Shown here: piece after piece, positions 24,769 through 37,915 of the stretch | Layout: each line of letters starts with the position of its first letter | Position numbering within the stretch: the stretch's first letter is position 1 | Source of the DNA: Gammaproteobacteria bacterium | GTDB lineage: Bacteria > Pseudomonadota > Gammaproteobacteria > Steroidobacterales > GCA-2729495 | DNA: 39,352 nt | NCBI GenBank assembly: GCA_027293165.1 | Contig: JAPUGB010000185.1 | Span: 1-39,352 of the forward strand | Direction of reading: 5' to 3' | Program-made: the position numbers and the translations under genes | The notes under the pieces: model-generated | What the model saw: the letters and a program-made list of their open reading frames with translations, nothing else | The model's database searches: none | What the model was told of the DNA's origin: nothing

Positions 24769-25947
24769 GTGGCGCGAATTGTCATTATTGCCGGTGAAAC
24801 CTCAGGCGATCGGCTGGCGGCAGGCCTGATCAAAGCGGCCCGCGTCATGCAGCCAGACATCGAGTTTGAGGGCGTCGCCGGACCGGAAATGGTATCGGCA
24901 GGGTGCACGCCGTGGCATGACAGTAGCGAACTGGCGGTCATGGGAATCTTCGAGGTACTGCGTGATTTGCCACGCTTGAGGCGACTCATGGCCGATCTCG
25001 AAGCACGGATTCTGCGCAATCCCCCGGATGTCTTTGTCGGCGTCGATGCGCCTGATTTCAATCTGCGTCTTGAGGCGCGTCTGCGCACCGCCGGTATTCC
25101 AACCGTTCACTATGTCTCACCCTCGGTCTGGGCGTGGCGGCCAGGTCGGGTCAAAGTGCTCCGCTCCGCCTGCGATCTGGTCCTCTGCCTGCTGCCATTC
25201 GAGGCGGCTTTCCTCGAGCGCCACGGGATCGCGGCCCGGTTCATCGGTCATCCGCTGGCCGACGATATTCCGGACCAGGTCGACCGGACGGCCGCGCGGG
25301 AGGCGCTCGGCCTTGGCCCGGGCCCGGTCGTCGGCATGTTGCCTGGTAGCCGCTTGGGAGAGGTCAAACGGCTGGGGAGACCGTTTGTGCAGGCCGCGGA
25401 ATGGCTGACAAATCGGGCGGAGGGCATTCAATTTGTCGTGCCAACCGTGTCCCGCAGCACCCGGGAGTTATTCGAAAGATGCTGGACCGACCACGGCCCG
25501 TTAGCCCGGCCCTTGGTGCTGGACGGGCGTACACATGAAGCGATGGCGGCGGCCGATGTCGTGCTCACGGCTTCCGGGACAGCCACACTGGAGGCGATGC
25601 TGGTCGGTCGTCCGATGGTGGTGGCTTATCGCGTTTCCGCGTTGACCTTCGCGCTGTTCCGCGGACTCAGGCTTGCAAAGGTGCGGTATTTTTCGTTGCC
25701 GAACCTGTTGGCAGATCGGCCACTCGTGCCCGAATACCTGCAATCCCAAGTAACCGGCCCGGCGTTGGGTGCCGCGGTGCTGGGATTCATCGAAGCTCCG
25801 GACCACGGTGCCACCACGCTTGCCAAGTTCGGGGAGCTGCACACGCAGCTTCGGCGCTCGGCAAGCCAGCAGGCAGCGACGGCCGTACTGGATATCGTGG
25901 CGGCCGGAACGACAGGTGCCACAAACCCCGCGACTGCTTTACAGTAG
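24769..25947 (+). CDS. lpxB: Lipid-A-disaccharide synthase
   Basis: LpxB joins UDP-2,3-diacylglucosamine and lipid X to give the lipid A disaccharide; it is a peripheral inner-membrane glycosyltransferase (GT19). The 392-aa product (E. coli 382 aa) starts at GTG with ARIVIIAGETSGDRLAAGLI. It shows the family pattern YVSPSVWAWRPGRV (about residues 116-129), FIGHPLADDIP, LLPGSR-type MLPGSRLGEVKR, and SGTATLEAMLVGRPMVVAYR. It is followed after 66 bases by rnhB. Confidence 0.97.
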   Translation: MARIVIIAGETSGDRLAAGLIKAARVMQPDIEFEGVAGPEMVSAGCTPWHDSSELAVMGIFEVLRDLPRLRRLMADLEARILRNPPDVFVGVDAPDFNLRLEARLRTAGIPTVHYVSPSVWAWRPGRVKVLRSACDLVLCLLPFEAAFLERHGIAARFIGHPLADDIPDQVDRTAAREALGLGPGPVVGMLPGSRLGEVKRLGRPFVQAAEWLTNRAEGIQFVVPTVSRSTRELFERCWTDHGPLARPLVLDGRTHEAMAAADVVLTASGTATLEAMLVGRPMVVAYRVSALTFALFRGLRLAKVRYFSLPNLLADRPLVPEYLQSQVTGPALGAAVLGFIEAPDHGATTLAKFGELHTQLRRSASQQAATAVLDIVAAGTTGATNPATALQ

Positions 25948-25979
25948 GCGATCAGTTGTCGCTACGGCCGGGTGCGGGA

Positions 25980-25998
25980 CCGGCCTGCCGGCTTTTTT
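25980..25998 (+). terminator. Weak terminator-like hairpin with T6 between lpxB and rnhB
   Basis: CCGG-CCTG-CCGG is a 4-bp stem followed by C and six T. The left arm can instead pair with GGCCGG at 25966-25971, an alternative fold that would disrupt it. The stem is too short for confident termination; the arrangement looks like a possible attenuator. Confidence 0.25.
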
Positions 25999-26001
25999 CA
26001 T

Positions 26002-26007
26002 GGAGGG
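26002..26007 (+). promoter_or_regulatory. Ribosome binding site that fixes the rnhB start
   Basis: GGAGGG lies 6 bases before GTG 26014 and supports this start over earlier in-frame candidates near 25972. Confidence 0.65.
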
Positions 26008-26013
26008 CTATCG

Positions 26014-26631
26014 GTGCCGGGAGTTGCGGGGGTGGATGAGGCAGGGCGCGGGCCATTGGCAGGCCCGGTTGTCGCCGCCGCCGTCGTAATTGCCCCACGA
26101 GTATCGATTGTTGGCATAAGAGACTCGAAGTTGCTTTCGGCCCGCAAGCGCGAAAGCTTGGCAGTAATTATTCGCGAACAAGCAATTGCCTGGTCAATAG
26201 GCACAGCCGATCCCGGTGAAATCGATGAATTGAATATACTGCAGGCGGCTCTGTTGGCGATGCGCCGGGCTGTAATCGGGCTTGCTGTTTCACCGGACCA
26301 TGTGCGGATCGATGGCAATCGGTCGCCAGAGTTTGGTGATCATTGCGGTTGGACAACTGAGACTGTAATCGGGGGCGATCGTATCTGTCCGCTTATCGGT
26401 GCTGCATCGATACTGGCGAAGGTATACCGGGATGAACTGATGATTGACTTGCACAGCAGGTATCCTGAATACGGTTTTGATCGGCACAAGGGTTACCCGA
26501 CGGCAGATCACCGCGCGGCTTTGGAACGATACGGTCCATGTGCGCAGCATCGAATGAGCTTTCGTCCGGTTCGCGCTGCCAGTGCCGCCATGGTCGATTC
26601 CGGTCAAACGAACCCCGCGGGTGGGAAATGA
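26014..26631 (+). CDS. rnhB: Ribonuclease HII
   Basis: RNase HII cuts the RNA strand of RNA-DNA hybrids and removes single ribonucleotides from DNA. From GTG 26014 the product is 205 aa (E. coli 198 aa). It shows the active-site VDEAGRGPLAGPV (Asp, Glu), DSKLLSARKRE, VRIDGN with the third catalytic Asp, AASILAKVYRDELM with the fourth, and YGFDRHKGYPTADH. The start is set by GGAGGG 6 bases upstream. Its stop overlaps dnaE (ATGA), which couples the two genes. Confidence 0.96.
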   Translation: MPGVAGVDEAGRGPLAGPVVAAAVVIAPRVSIVGIRDSKLLSARKRESLAVIIREQAIAWSIGTADPGEIDELNILQAALLAMRRAVIGLAVSPDHVRIDGNRSPEFGDHCGWTTETVIGGDRICPLIGAASILAKVYRDELMIDLHSRYPEYGFDRHKGYPTADHRAALERYGPCAQHRMSFRPVRAASAAMVDSGQTNPAGGK

Positions 26632-29600
26632 CGGTCGATTTCGTTCACCTTCATGTGCGTACGGAGTTTTCAATCGCCGACAGCGTTGTGCGCGTGCCCG
26701 AACTGATCCGCGCGGCAAGGCGAGCCCAGATGCCGGCCGTGGCGATAACGGACCGAAGCAACCTGTTTGCGATGGTCAAGTTCTACAAGGCGGCAATTGC
26801 GCAAGGCGTTAAGCCAATTATTGGCGCCAATCTATGGATCGAAGCACCTGGCGCCAGGAGCGGCCAAGCGCCGTTGGTATTGTTGTGCCGGAGCCAGCAG
26901 GGCTACAGCAATTTGACCCGCTTGCTAACGCTGGCTTACTTGGAGGGTCAGGTGGACGGTCGTCCCGTCGTGCGGCAAAGCTGGTTGAGCTCGGGGCATA
27001 CGCGGGGCTTGATTGCGCTGTCAGCCGGACCTCGCGGCTGCATCGGGCAGGCCTTACTGGAGGGCAAGACCGATCTGGCCGCGAGACAGCTGGATGAGCT
27101 GGTCGAATTGTTTGGCGGCGACTTTTTTGTCGAATTACACCGCACCGGGCGTCCACGGGAAGAGGAATACCTGGAACAGGCCGTCAGGCTCGCAAGCAAA
27201 ACACAATGTCCGCTGCTTGCTACCAATGATGTCCGCTTCATTCGCGCCGAGGACTTCGAAGCCCATGAAGCACGCGTTTGCATTCAACAGGGCCACACGC
27301 TGGATAGTCCGGACCGTCCACGCGAGTACAGCGAGCAACAGTACTTTCGCGACCCCGCAGAAATGCGGCAACTGTTCGAAGATTTGCCTGAGGCGCTGAC
27401 CAATTCGGTAGAGATAGCCAAGCGCTGTAATCTTTCTTTGAATCTCGGTGATAATCACCTGCCCGACTACCGGACTCCGGATGGGACATCATCCGAAGAC
27501 TACCTGAAGCGGCGCTCTCGCAATGGCCTCGCAACAAGGCTGGATGAATCGTTGGCCCTCGGACGAGCCGTTGCCAAAACGGATGTGTACGAGCAGCGCC
27601 TGGATCGCGAGTTGTCGGTAATTTGCCGCATGGGCTACCCGGGATATTTTTTGATCGTCGCCGACTTCATGCAGTGGGCCAGAGACAATGCAATTCCTGT
27701 GGGGCCGGGCCGTGGGTCTGGAGCTGGCTCCCTGGTCGCCTTCGTCCTCGGAATTACCGATCTTGATCCGATACAGCATGATCTTCTATTTGAGCGTTTT
27801 CTAAACCCTGAGCGCGTGTCCATGCCGGATTTTGATATCGATTTCTGTATGGAAGGTCGTGACCGGGTCATCGAGTATGTCGCCGACCGGTACGGCAGGG
27901 AGCGCGTTTCGCAAATCATCACCTACGGAACGATGGGCGCCAAGGCCGTGATTCGCGATGTCGGGCGCGTACTCGGGCAACCCTACGGATTCTCCGACCG
28001 TATTGCACGGCTGATCCCGACCGAGCTGGGAATCACGCTGCGGGGGGCACTGGAGCAAGAAGCCGAATTGCGTGAACTATACGAAACTGATGACGACGTA
28101 CGGACGATTTTTGATCTTGCCAAACAATTGGAGGGGCTGGTCCGTAACGCCAGCACCCACGCGGGCGGTGTCGTCATTGCGCCGTCGCCGTTGACTGATT
28201 TCATGCCGCTTTATCGGTCCGAAGATGACACTGTCGTGGTAACCCAGTTTGACAAGGATGACGTTGAAGCGATTGGGCTCGTAAAGTTTGACTTTCTGGG
28301 CCTACGCACGCTGACGATCATCGACCGGGCCGTCAGGACAATCAATGAGCAAACCAAAGGAGATGCTGAGGCTCCACTTGATATTCGCAGGATACCCATG
28401 GACGACGCACGCACTTTCCGGTTGCTTCAGGCGTGCCGCACCCGCGCTGTTTTCCAGTTGGAATCGCGCGGTATGCAAGATCTCATCCGGCGGCTTCGGC
28501 CTGATCATTTCGATGATATCGTGGCGTTGGTGGCATTGTTTCGTCCGGGGCCGCTGCAATCCGGCATGGTGGACGCATTCATTGAGCGCAAACACGCGAA
28601 AGATGCCAATGCTATTGACTATCTACATCCCGACCTCGAGCCGGTGCTTGCTTCTACGTATGGAGTGATTCTCTATCAGGAGCAGGTGATGCAGATTGCC
28701 CAGCGCCTCGCCGGGTACTCGCTGGGTGATGCGGATTTGCTGCGGCGTGCAATGGGTAAAAAGAAGCCTGAGGAGATGGCAAAGCAGCGGTCAGTTTTCC
28801 TGAAAGGCGCGATGGCCAATGGGGTCAGCCAAGGCGGTGCATCGCACATTTTCGACTTGATGGAAAAATTTGCCGGCTACGGCTTCAACAAATCACATTC
28901 AGCTGCCTATGCGGTTTTGTCGTACCAGACGGCGTGGTTGAAAGCACATTATCCGGCGGCCTTCATGGCGGCCGTGCTGTCGTCGGATATGGATAATACC
29001 GACCGGCTTGAGGCGCTGAAGCGTGAATGTGAGGCAATGAATCTGTCCGTGCTACCGCCGGATGTGAATCAATCCGTCGAGCAATTCAGCGTCGAAACGG
29101 TGAGCGAAATCCGGTATGGGCTGGCGGCCATCAAGGGCATGGGTCGCGGGGCAGCCAGTGCCATCTGCGAAGGCCGAAATAATAACAATAAATACAAAGC
29201 ATTATATGATTTTTGTAACAAAGTAGATCATCAGAAAGTCAGTCGCCGGGCGATGGAGGCCCTGATCAAGGCCGGCGCGCTGGATGCGTTCGGGCCCAAT
29301 CGACCCAGTTTAATGGAAGCCCTGCCGCGCGCGCATGGCCAGGCGGAGCAGCACGCGCGGGCGCAGGAGGCTGGCCAGAATGATTTGTTTGGTGGCCATT
29401 CATCCGTGGCGGCCGTTGCCGGGATTGCAAAAACCGCTGACTGGTCCGTGAACGAGCTGCTGGCGGCTGAGCGTGAGAGCCTGGGACTTTACCTCAGTGG
29501 CCACCCGTTCGATCAATATCTTGCAGACTGCCCCTACATTGCCAGTGGATACATTGCTAACGTGGCCGCCGGCGAGTCACAGAAAAACAATGGCTCGCAT

Positions 29601-30131
29601 GGTTCGCGACTAAGCCGGCAAGTCACGCTGGCCGGAATTCTGACAGACATACGCAAACGCGGCAATCGTGTCACGATGTTTCTGGACGACGGTACGGGCC
29701 GGCTCGAGATCACTCTGTTCCGGGAGAGCTACCAGCGGTTTCGCCATCTGATAGATGGACAGGCTGTTCGTGTTGTTAGCGGCACGCTGCGGCACGACGA
29801 TTTTGTCAATGACTGGCGACTCAGCGTCAAGGAAATAGAAGATATCGATCGCGTGATTGAGCGGAAAGCGTCCCAGCTCGTAATTCACTGGCTGGCGAAC
29901 GGTGCAACCAATCTTGAAGTAGAAGAACTGCAAGCAATACTCGAGCCGTTTCGGCCCGGCCAATGTGATGTTTCACTGTATTACGCGACACCCAGCGCAG
30001 AAGCCCGGCTGCAGTTGGGTGCCGATTGGTCGGTTCGACCGAGCCGGGCGTTGCGTGATCGGCTGAGCGAGGCGGTTGGCGCCAAAAGCTTTCGCTTTAT
30101 CTATCAGAAACGGTCGGCATCAAACCCGTGA
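26628..30131 (+). CDS. dnaE: DNA polymerase III alpha subunit
   Basis: DnaE is the replicative DNA polymerase catalytic subunit. The ATG at 26628 overlaps the rnhB stop and gives 1167 aa (E. coli 1160 aa). Domain order is PHP (FVHLHVRTEFSIADSV onward, about 1-275), palm/fingers with catalytic D401 and D403 in PDFDIDF and the third Asp in VKFDFLGLRTL, GYGFNKSHSAAYAVLSYQTAWLK (about 750-775), a tandem HhH region (about 830-880), an OB fold (about 1000-1080) and a C-terminal tau-binding domain. A 54-base stretch (29177-29230) inside the HhH region is only about 19 percent G+C. The start at 26538 inside rnhB is not supported. Confidence 0.98.
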   Translation: MTVDFVHLHVRTEFSIADSVVRVPELIRAARRAQMPAVAITDRSNLFAMVKFYKAAIAQGVKPIIGANLWIEAPGARSGQAPLVLLCRSQQGYSNLTRLLTLAYLEGQVDGRPVVRQSWLSSGHTRGLIALSAGPRGCIGQALLEGKTDLAARQLDELVELFGGDFFVELHRTGRPREEEYLEQAVRLASKTQCPLLATNDVRFIRAEDFEAHEARVCIQQGHTLDSPDRPREYSEQQYFRDPAEMRQLFEDLPEALTNSVEIAKRCNLSLNLGDNHLPDYRTPDGTSSEDYLKRRSRNGLATRLDESLALGRAVAKTDVYEQRLDRELSVICRMGYPGYFLIVADFMQWARDNAIPVGPGRGSGAGSLVAFVLGITDLDPIQHDLLFERFLNPERVSMPDFDIDFCMEGRDRVIEYVADRYGRERVSQIITYGTMGAKAVIRDVGRVLGQPYGFSDRIARLIPTELGITLRGALEQEAELRELYETDDDVRTIFDLAKQLEGLVRNASTHAGGVVIAPSPLTDFMPLYRSEDDTVVVTQFDKDDVEAIGLVKFDFLGLRTLTIIDRAVRTINEQTKGDAEAPLDIRRIPMDDARTFRLLQACRTRAVFQLESRGMQDLIRRLRPDHFDDIVALVALFRPGPLQSGMVDAFIERKHAKDANAIDYLHPDLEPVLASTYGVILYQEQVMQIAQRLAGYSLGDADLLRRAMGKKKPEEMAKQRSVFLKGAMANGVSQGGASHIFDLMEKFAGYGFNKSHSAAYAVLSYQTAWLKAHYPAAFMAAVLSSDMDNTDRLEALKRECEAMNLSVLPPDVNQSVEQFSVETVSEIRYGLAAIKGMGRGAASAICEGRNNNNKYKALYDFCNKVDHQKVSRRAMEALIKAGALDAFGPNRPSLMEALPRAHGQAEQHARAQEAGQNDLFGGHSSVAAVAGIAKTADWSVNELLAAERESLGLYLSGHPFDQYLADCPYIASGYIANVAAGESQKNNGSHGSRLSRQVTLAGILTDIRKRGNRVTMFLDDGTGRLEITLFRESYQRFRHLIDGQAVRVVSGTLRHDDFVNDWRLSVKEIEDIDRVIERKASQLVIHWLANGATNLEVEELQAILEPFRPGQCDVSLYYATPSAEARLQLGADWSVRPSRALRDRLSEAVGAKSFRFIYQKRSASNP

Positions 30132-30196
30132 TGCAGACTTGTGCCCGCCAAATCGAGACTATAGGATCGCTGAACCTGTTCCGCATAGTTTGATCC

Positions 30197-31156
30197 ATGG
30201 ACCTTAACTTTCTCGATTTCGAACAGCCCATCGCCGAGTTGGAGGCCAAGATCGATGAACTTCGGTTTGTCGGGGATGACTCCGAGGTGAATATCAGCGA
30301 GGAGATTGAACGTCTAAAGTCCAAGAGTGATTCGCTTACGCGCAGCATTTTCTCAAACCTGTCGCCGTGGCAGGTCGCTCAACTTGCACGACATCCCCAG
30401 CGCCCGCATACCCTCGACTACATTGCTGAGATCAGTCCGGATTTTCAGGAGTTGCATGGCGACCGGATGTTTTCGGACGACCCGGCTATTGTGGGTGGGC
30501 TGGGGCGGCTGGATGGCATTTCAGTCGTCATCATTGGGCACCAGAAAGGCCGGAATACGAAGTCACGGGTGCGGCGAAATTACGGTATGCCAAAACCGGA
30601 GGGTTACCGAAAAGCCTTGCGTCTGATGCTGCTCGCAGAAAAGTTTCAGGTGCCTGTCGTTACCCTGATCGATACGCCGGGGGCCTATCCTGGTGTCGGT
30701 GCGGAAGAACGCGGACAAAGTCAAGCCATAGCGCGAAACTTGTTTGTCATGTCCCAGTTGAGGACGCCCATCGTCACAGCCGTAATTGGCGAGGGGGGTT
30801 CCGGCGGCGCTCTGGCCGTTGGTTTGTGCGATAGCCTGATCATGTTCGAATACAGCGTATACTCGGTCATTTCTCCGGAAGGCTGTGCCAGTATCCTGTG
30901 GAAAAGCGCGGATAAGGCCGAAGATGCAGCCGAATCCATGGGCATCACGTCCGATCGTTTGCAGAATCTGGGCCTTGTCGATGAAGTATTGAAGGAACCG
31001 CTCGGCGGAGCTCACCGGGCACCGGCTGCGATGGCAGAGACGCTGAAAAACGCGATCATCGCTAACCTCCAGCGACTGGATGCATTGGATGCAGACGACT
31101 TGGTGGCACAGCGACAGGCGCGCCTGAAGTCGTATGGAAAATTTAGGGAAATCTGA
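30197..31156 (+). CDS. accA: Acetyl-CoA carboxylase carboxyltransferase subunit alpha
   Basis: AccA and AccD form the carboxyltransferase that makes malonyl-CoA for fatty acid synthesis. The 319-aa product is the length of E. coli AccA (319 aa). It begins with [20 protein letters not shown] and contains the crotonase-like core with [61 protein letters not shown] (a shorter part is the key motif) and [12 protein letters not shown], then [14 protein letters not shown]. The ribosome site is weak. It follows dnaE by 65 bases and overlaps the proposed tilS start by 23 bases. Confidence 0.97.
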   Translation: MDLNFLDFEQPIAELEAKIDELRFVGDDSEVNISEEIERLKSKSDSLTRSIFSNLSPWQVAQLARHPQRPHTLDYIAEISPDFQELHGDRMFSDDPAIVGGLGRLDGISVVIIGHQKGRNTKSRVRRNYGMPKPEGYRKALRLMLLAEKFQVPVVTLIDTPGAYPGVGAEERGQSQAIARNLFVMSQLRTPIVTAVIGEGGSGGALAVGLCDSLIMFEYSVYSVISPEGCASILWKSADKAEDAAESMGITSDRLQNLGLVDEVLKEPLGGAHRAPAAMAETLKNAIIANLQRLDALDADDLVAQRQARLKSYGKFREI

Positions 31157-32552
31157 TCGCAATGTCATCAGCAACAAGACGGCACTGACGACCGTCAAAA
31201 GCTCAACCTCAATTCTCGCGGAGCTCAAATCCCGCATCGATGAATTGAGGATCGATCCCGCGGTAACCTCGCTCTGTGTTGCGTTCAGCGGCGGGGTCGA
31301 CTCGACGGTACTGCTGCACGCGTTGGCGCAGGCGTGCCCTGAGGAGCCTGGCATACCGCTGCGGGCAATTCACGTGAATCACCAGATGCACGCGCAGGCC
31401 GAGCATTGGGCGGAGCACTGTCGCGCCGTTTGCACCGGACTTCAAATCTCGCTGGATGTACACGCAGTGGCCGTGGAGCTGAACTCCGGCATCGGGCCCG
31501 AAGCGGCCGCGCGGCAGGCGCGTTATGACCTGCTCCGGGAACAAGTGCGCCCGGGTGAAGTTCTCGTCACTGCGCATCATCGGCAGGATCAGCTGGAAAC
31601 GCTATTGCTGCAGCTCTTGCGCGGTGCGGGTGTTGCCGGTTTGGCAGCGATGCCGGTGCGGGCTGCGTTTGGTAGCGGTTGGCTGTTGCGCCCATTGCTT
31701 GACATTAGCGGTGCAGAAATCGGGGCGTATGCGGACGAGCTTGATCTGGACTGGCTCGATGACCCCAGCAATCGAGACACGAATCTCGATCGCAATTATC
31801 TGCGGCACGAAGTTCTCCCGCGACTTGAAGCACGCTGGCCCGCCGCTGCAGCGACTGTAGCGAGATCGGCGCGCCATTGCGCTGAGGCAGCTTCAATCAT
31901 GGAGGCAGTCGCACGCCAGGATGCAGCCGCTGCGCTGGTCGGTAATCGCTTGCGTGTGTTGGCGTTGCAAGAGTTGCCACGACCCCGGCAGAACAACCTG
32001 ATCCGCTACACGCTGCGCAGGCTGGGTTACCCGTATCCAACCGGCCGTCAAATCGAGACCCTCATCGGGGGCTTGCTGAAGGCACGCGGCGATAGTCAGC
32101 CGCAGGTCTGCTGGCCCGGGGTTCAGGTTCGTCGCTACCGTGACCAGATCTATTTCCTGCCGGATCACGATTTCGATAATGCCGATGTCAGGTCGGCCTA
32201 TGCTTGGAATCCCGCTACGGAACTGGATCTGGGGCCGGTGCGGGGCTGCCTGCAGGTTGAGGAGACGACTGAGCAGGGGCTCGCGCAGCAGTTCCTGGAG
32301 AAATCGCTGACCGTGAAATTTCGCGGCGGCGGGGAGCGTATCCGCCCGGCTGGCGAGCGCCACAGCAGGACCTTGAAAAATCTGTTCCAGGAAGCGGGGG
32401 TCGTGCCATGGATGCGCGGTCACGTTCCGCTTGTATATGCTGGCGAGCGGCTGGTTGCGGTTGGTGACCTTTGGGTCGATGCCCAAGCGTCCAGCCGACA
32501 CGGCGAACGAGCCTATCGGCTGGATTGGCGAGGCCACCAGGATCTCCGATAA
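31134..32552 (+). CDS. tilS: tRNA(Ile)-lysidine synthetase
   Basis: TilS attaches lysine to C34 of tRNA(Ile)-CAU so that it reads AUA. The 472-aa product (E. coli 432 aa) has the PP-loop SGGVDST (residues 52-58), [54 protein letters not shown], and the C-terminal TilS domain ([39 protein letters not shown]). The ATG at 31134 lies inside accA and gives about 47 residues before the PP-loop strand, longer than usual, and has no clear ribosome site. The true start may be later, possibly a TTG near the LRIDPAV segment. Confidence 0.94.
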   Translation: MENLGKSDRNVISNKTALTTVKSSTSILAELKSRIDELRIDPAVTSLCVAFSGGVDSTVLLHALAQACPEEPGIPLRAIHVNHQMHAQAEHWAEHCRAVCTGLQISLDVHAVAVELNSGIGPEAAARQARYDLLREQVRPGEVLVTAHHRQDQLETLLLQLLRGAGVAGLAAMPVRAAFGSGWLLRPLLDISGAEIGAYADELDLDWLDDPSNRDTNLDRNYLRHEVLPRLEARWPAAAATVARSARHCAEAASIMEAVARQDAAAALVGNRLRVLALQELPRPRQNNLIRYTLRRLGYPYPTGRQIETLIGGLLKARGDSQPQVCWPGVQVRRYRDQIYFLPDHDFDNADVRSAYAWNPATELDLGPVRGCLQVEETTEQGLAQQFLEKSLTVKFRGGGERIRPAGERHSRTLKNLFQEAGVVPWMRGHVPLVYAGERLVAVGDLWVDAQASSRHGERAYRLDWRGHQDLR

Positions 32553-32784
32553 CCCGGCGTCCATTGTGGCGCGAAGGGCGATCTGGTAGTTTGTAATACC
32601 GACCCTTGGATCTCCAAATTGGAGCGTTTGTAAGGTCGGAGCACGCTTTATGGGAGCCTGCATTTAGGCAGACCACGCACGCGAAGCTGGCTCCGGCCGG
32701 AATTTTATTGGCGTCCACACGGGATTGCGGTTTTGTTATGCAGGATGCATCAGGTGCCGGATGGATAGCCAGGGTTGGGAGTGA

Positions 32785-35270
<2,486 letters not shown>

Positions 35271-35285
35271 TTGGTTACGATCTGA

Positions 35286-36611
<1,326 letters not shown>

Positions 36612-36628
36612 TGACATCAGGCGAACGG

Positions 36629-36925
36629 ATGCTAATGCGAATCTTTAGCTTGCTTCTACTGATGCTGCTGACAACACTGCAATACAGGCTGTGGGTATCG
36701 GAAGATGGGTTTCGCGAGGTTCGGCGGCTGGAGCGCCGGGTGGAGGCGCAGGCCACCGAGAATCAGCTCCTAACAGATCGAAATACCCAGCTAAACGCTG
36801 AAGTCGAGGATCTGAAAAGCGGCTTTTCCGCGCTGGAAGAGCGGGCCAGAGCGGATCTGGGCATGGTGGGATACGACGAAAGCTTCTATCTCTTCGGATC
36901 CGCGGAGGCCGATCGGGAAGAATAA
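36629..36925 (+). CDS. ftsB: Cell division protein FtsB
   Basis: FtsB is a small bitopic membrane protein that forms the FtsQLB complex and helps activate septal peptidoglycan synthesis. The product is 98 aa from ATG 36629 (E. coli 103 aa). It has one N-terminal transmembrane helix (FSLLLLMLLTTLQYRLWVS), then a coiled coil (about residues 28-68, RRLERRVEAQATENQLLTDR and on) and the conserved end ALEERARADLGMVGYDESFY. AGGCG lies 5 bases before 36629; ATG 36611 (sharing a base with the eno stop) and ATG 36635 are alternatives. ispD and ispF, which normally follow, are absent. Confidence 0.93.
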   Translation: MLMRIFSLLLLMLLTTLQYRLWVSEDGFREVRRLERRVEAQATENQLLTDRNTQLNAEVEDLKSGFSALEERARADLGMVGYDESFYLFGSAEADREE

Positions 36926-36929
36926 AAGC

Positions 36930-36950
36930 GGCGCCGGTTTTTCCGGCACC
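36930..36950. other. Hairpin just after ftsB
   Basis: GGCGCCGG-TTTTT-CCGGCACC forms an 8-bp stem with one C-A mismatch, 4 bases after the ftsB stop. No U-run follows on the plus strand, so it may only stabilise the 3' end or act with a factor. Read on the minus strand it is followed by GC and TTTTATT, but no minus-strand gene ends here. The remainder of the 164-base gap shows no gene. Confidence 0.4.
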
Positions 36951-37089
36951 GGGCTGACGCTGCTCTAGGTTCCAGAGAAAGCTTGGGAAAAGATGCAGCG
37001 CCGACCAGTCCGCGCTCGCGTTCACAACCTGTAGGCGAGTGAGGACGATAGCTATTCAGAAGCAGCGCTCCGGGCCGGAGACTTAGACA

Positions 37090-37833
37090 ATGCTGAATTC
37101 GATAGAACACGGTGAGGTTTTGGAGATCCAGATGAACAGGCCACCAGCCAATGCTTTGAACGAGGCGATGGTCGATGCGATCTCGAGCGCGCATGCGAAT
37201 GCCTGTGCGACGGGTGCCCAGGCAATCATCTTGTCGGGGCTGCCGGGCATGTTCAGCGCTGGACTGGACGTTCCAGAATTGCTGCAGCTGGACCGGACCG
37301 CAATCAACCGGTTCTGGACCGCGTTTCTGAGTCTGATGAAGTCGTTGGCCGGCAGTCCGGTGCCGGTCGTTGCGGCGATCACCGGCCACAGTCCAGCCGG
37401 AGGGGCGGTACTGGCAGTTCATTGCGACTACCGGGTTGCCGTCACAGGATCGTTCAAGATCGGATTCAACGAGGTACGGGTCGGGCTACCGGTGCCACGC
37501 ACCATTCTGCTCGCCGTGGAGCGCCTCGTGGGCGGTCGTTGGGCTGCGCAACTCGCCACTCAGGGCCTGTTGCTCTCCCCCGAGCAGGCCAGAGAAATTG
37601 GCCTGGTGGACGAACTGGCTGAGCCTGACGCTGTGGTTCAGCAGGCGCTGACGTGGGCCCGGCAGACCATCAGTCTGCCGCTCATCGCGATGAATCGAAC
37701 GCGCTTGTTGGCCAAGAATAAATTCATTCAGGAGCTCCAAGCCGCGGACGATGCAAACGTCGCCACCGACTATTGGTTCAGCGAAGAAACGCAGGCAGGT
37801 ATGCAACGTCTCGTTGAGAATCTGCGCAAGTGA
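37090..37833 (+). CDS. Enoyl-CoA isomerase/hydratase family protein (crotonase fold, Delta3-Delta2-enoyl-CoA isomerase-like)
   Basis: The 247-aa product has the crotonase fold. Oxyanion-hole segments are FSAGLDV (about residues 55-61) and SPAGGAVLA (101-109). By alignment, the first hydratase glutamate (rat Glu144) is Val107, while the second (Glu164) is Glu128 in IGFNEVRVGLPVP. Loss of the first and retention of the second is the pattern of Delta3,Delta2-enoyl-CoA isomerases such as ECI1, which move a double bond during beta-oxidation of unsaturated acyl-CoAs. CDYRVA and GLLLSPEQAREIGLVDEL also match ECI1-type proteins. The exact substrate is unknown. It occupies the place where ispD, ispF and truD are expected between ftsB and surE. 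Confidence 0.85.
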   Translation: MLNSIEHGEVLEIQMNRPPANALNEAMVDAISSAHANACATGAQAIILSGLPGMFSAGLDVPELLQLDRTAINRFWTAFLSLMKSLAGSPVPVVAAITGHSPAGGAVLAVHCDYRVAVTGSFKIGFNEVRVGLPVPRTILLAVERLVGGRWAAQLATQGLLLSPEQAREIGLVDELAEPDAVVQQALTWARQTISLPLIAMNRTRLLAKNKFIQELQAADDANVATDYWFSEETQAGMQRLVENLRK

Positions 37834-37915
37834 CCGGGGCGGCACGCGAGACGCGGGGTTTGCAACGGAGTCAGTCGGCCGGTATCGATTCTGCGCTGGG
37901 CATGCTGCCGTATCG

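Noticed and set aside
30563-31354. 263-codon antisense frame over accA/tilS
   Set aside because: No recognisable domain; a shadow of two well-supported genes, common at this base composition.
31893-32663. 256-codon antisense frame over tilS
   Set aside because: Shadow of the TilS C-terminal region; no domain or ribosome site.
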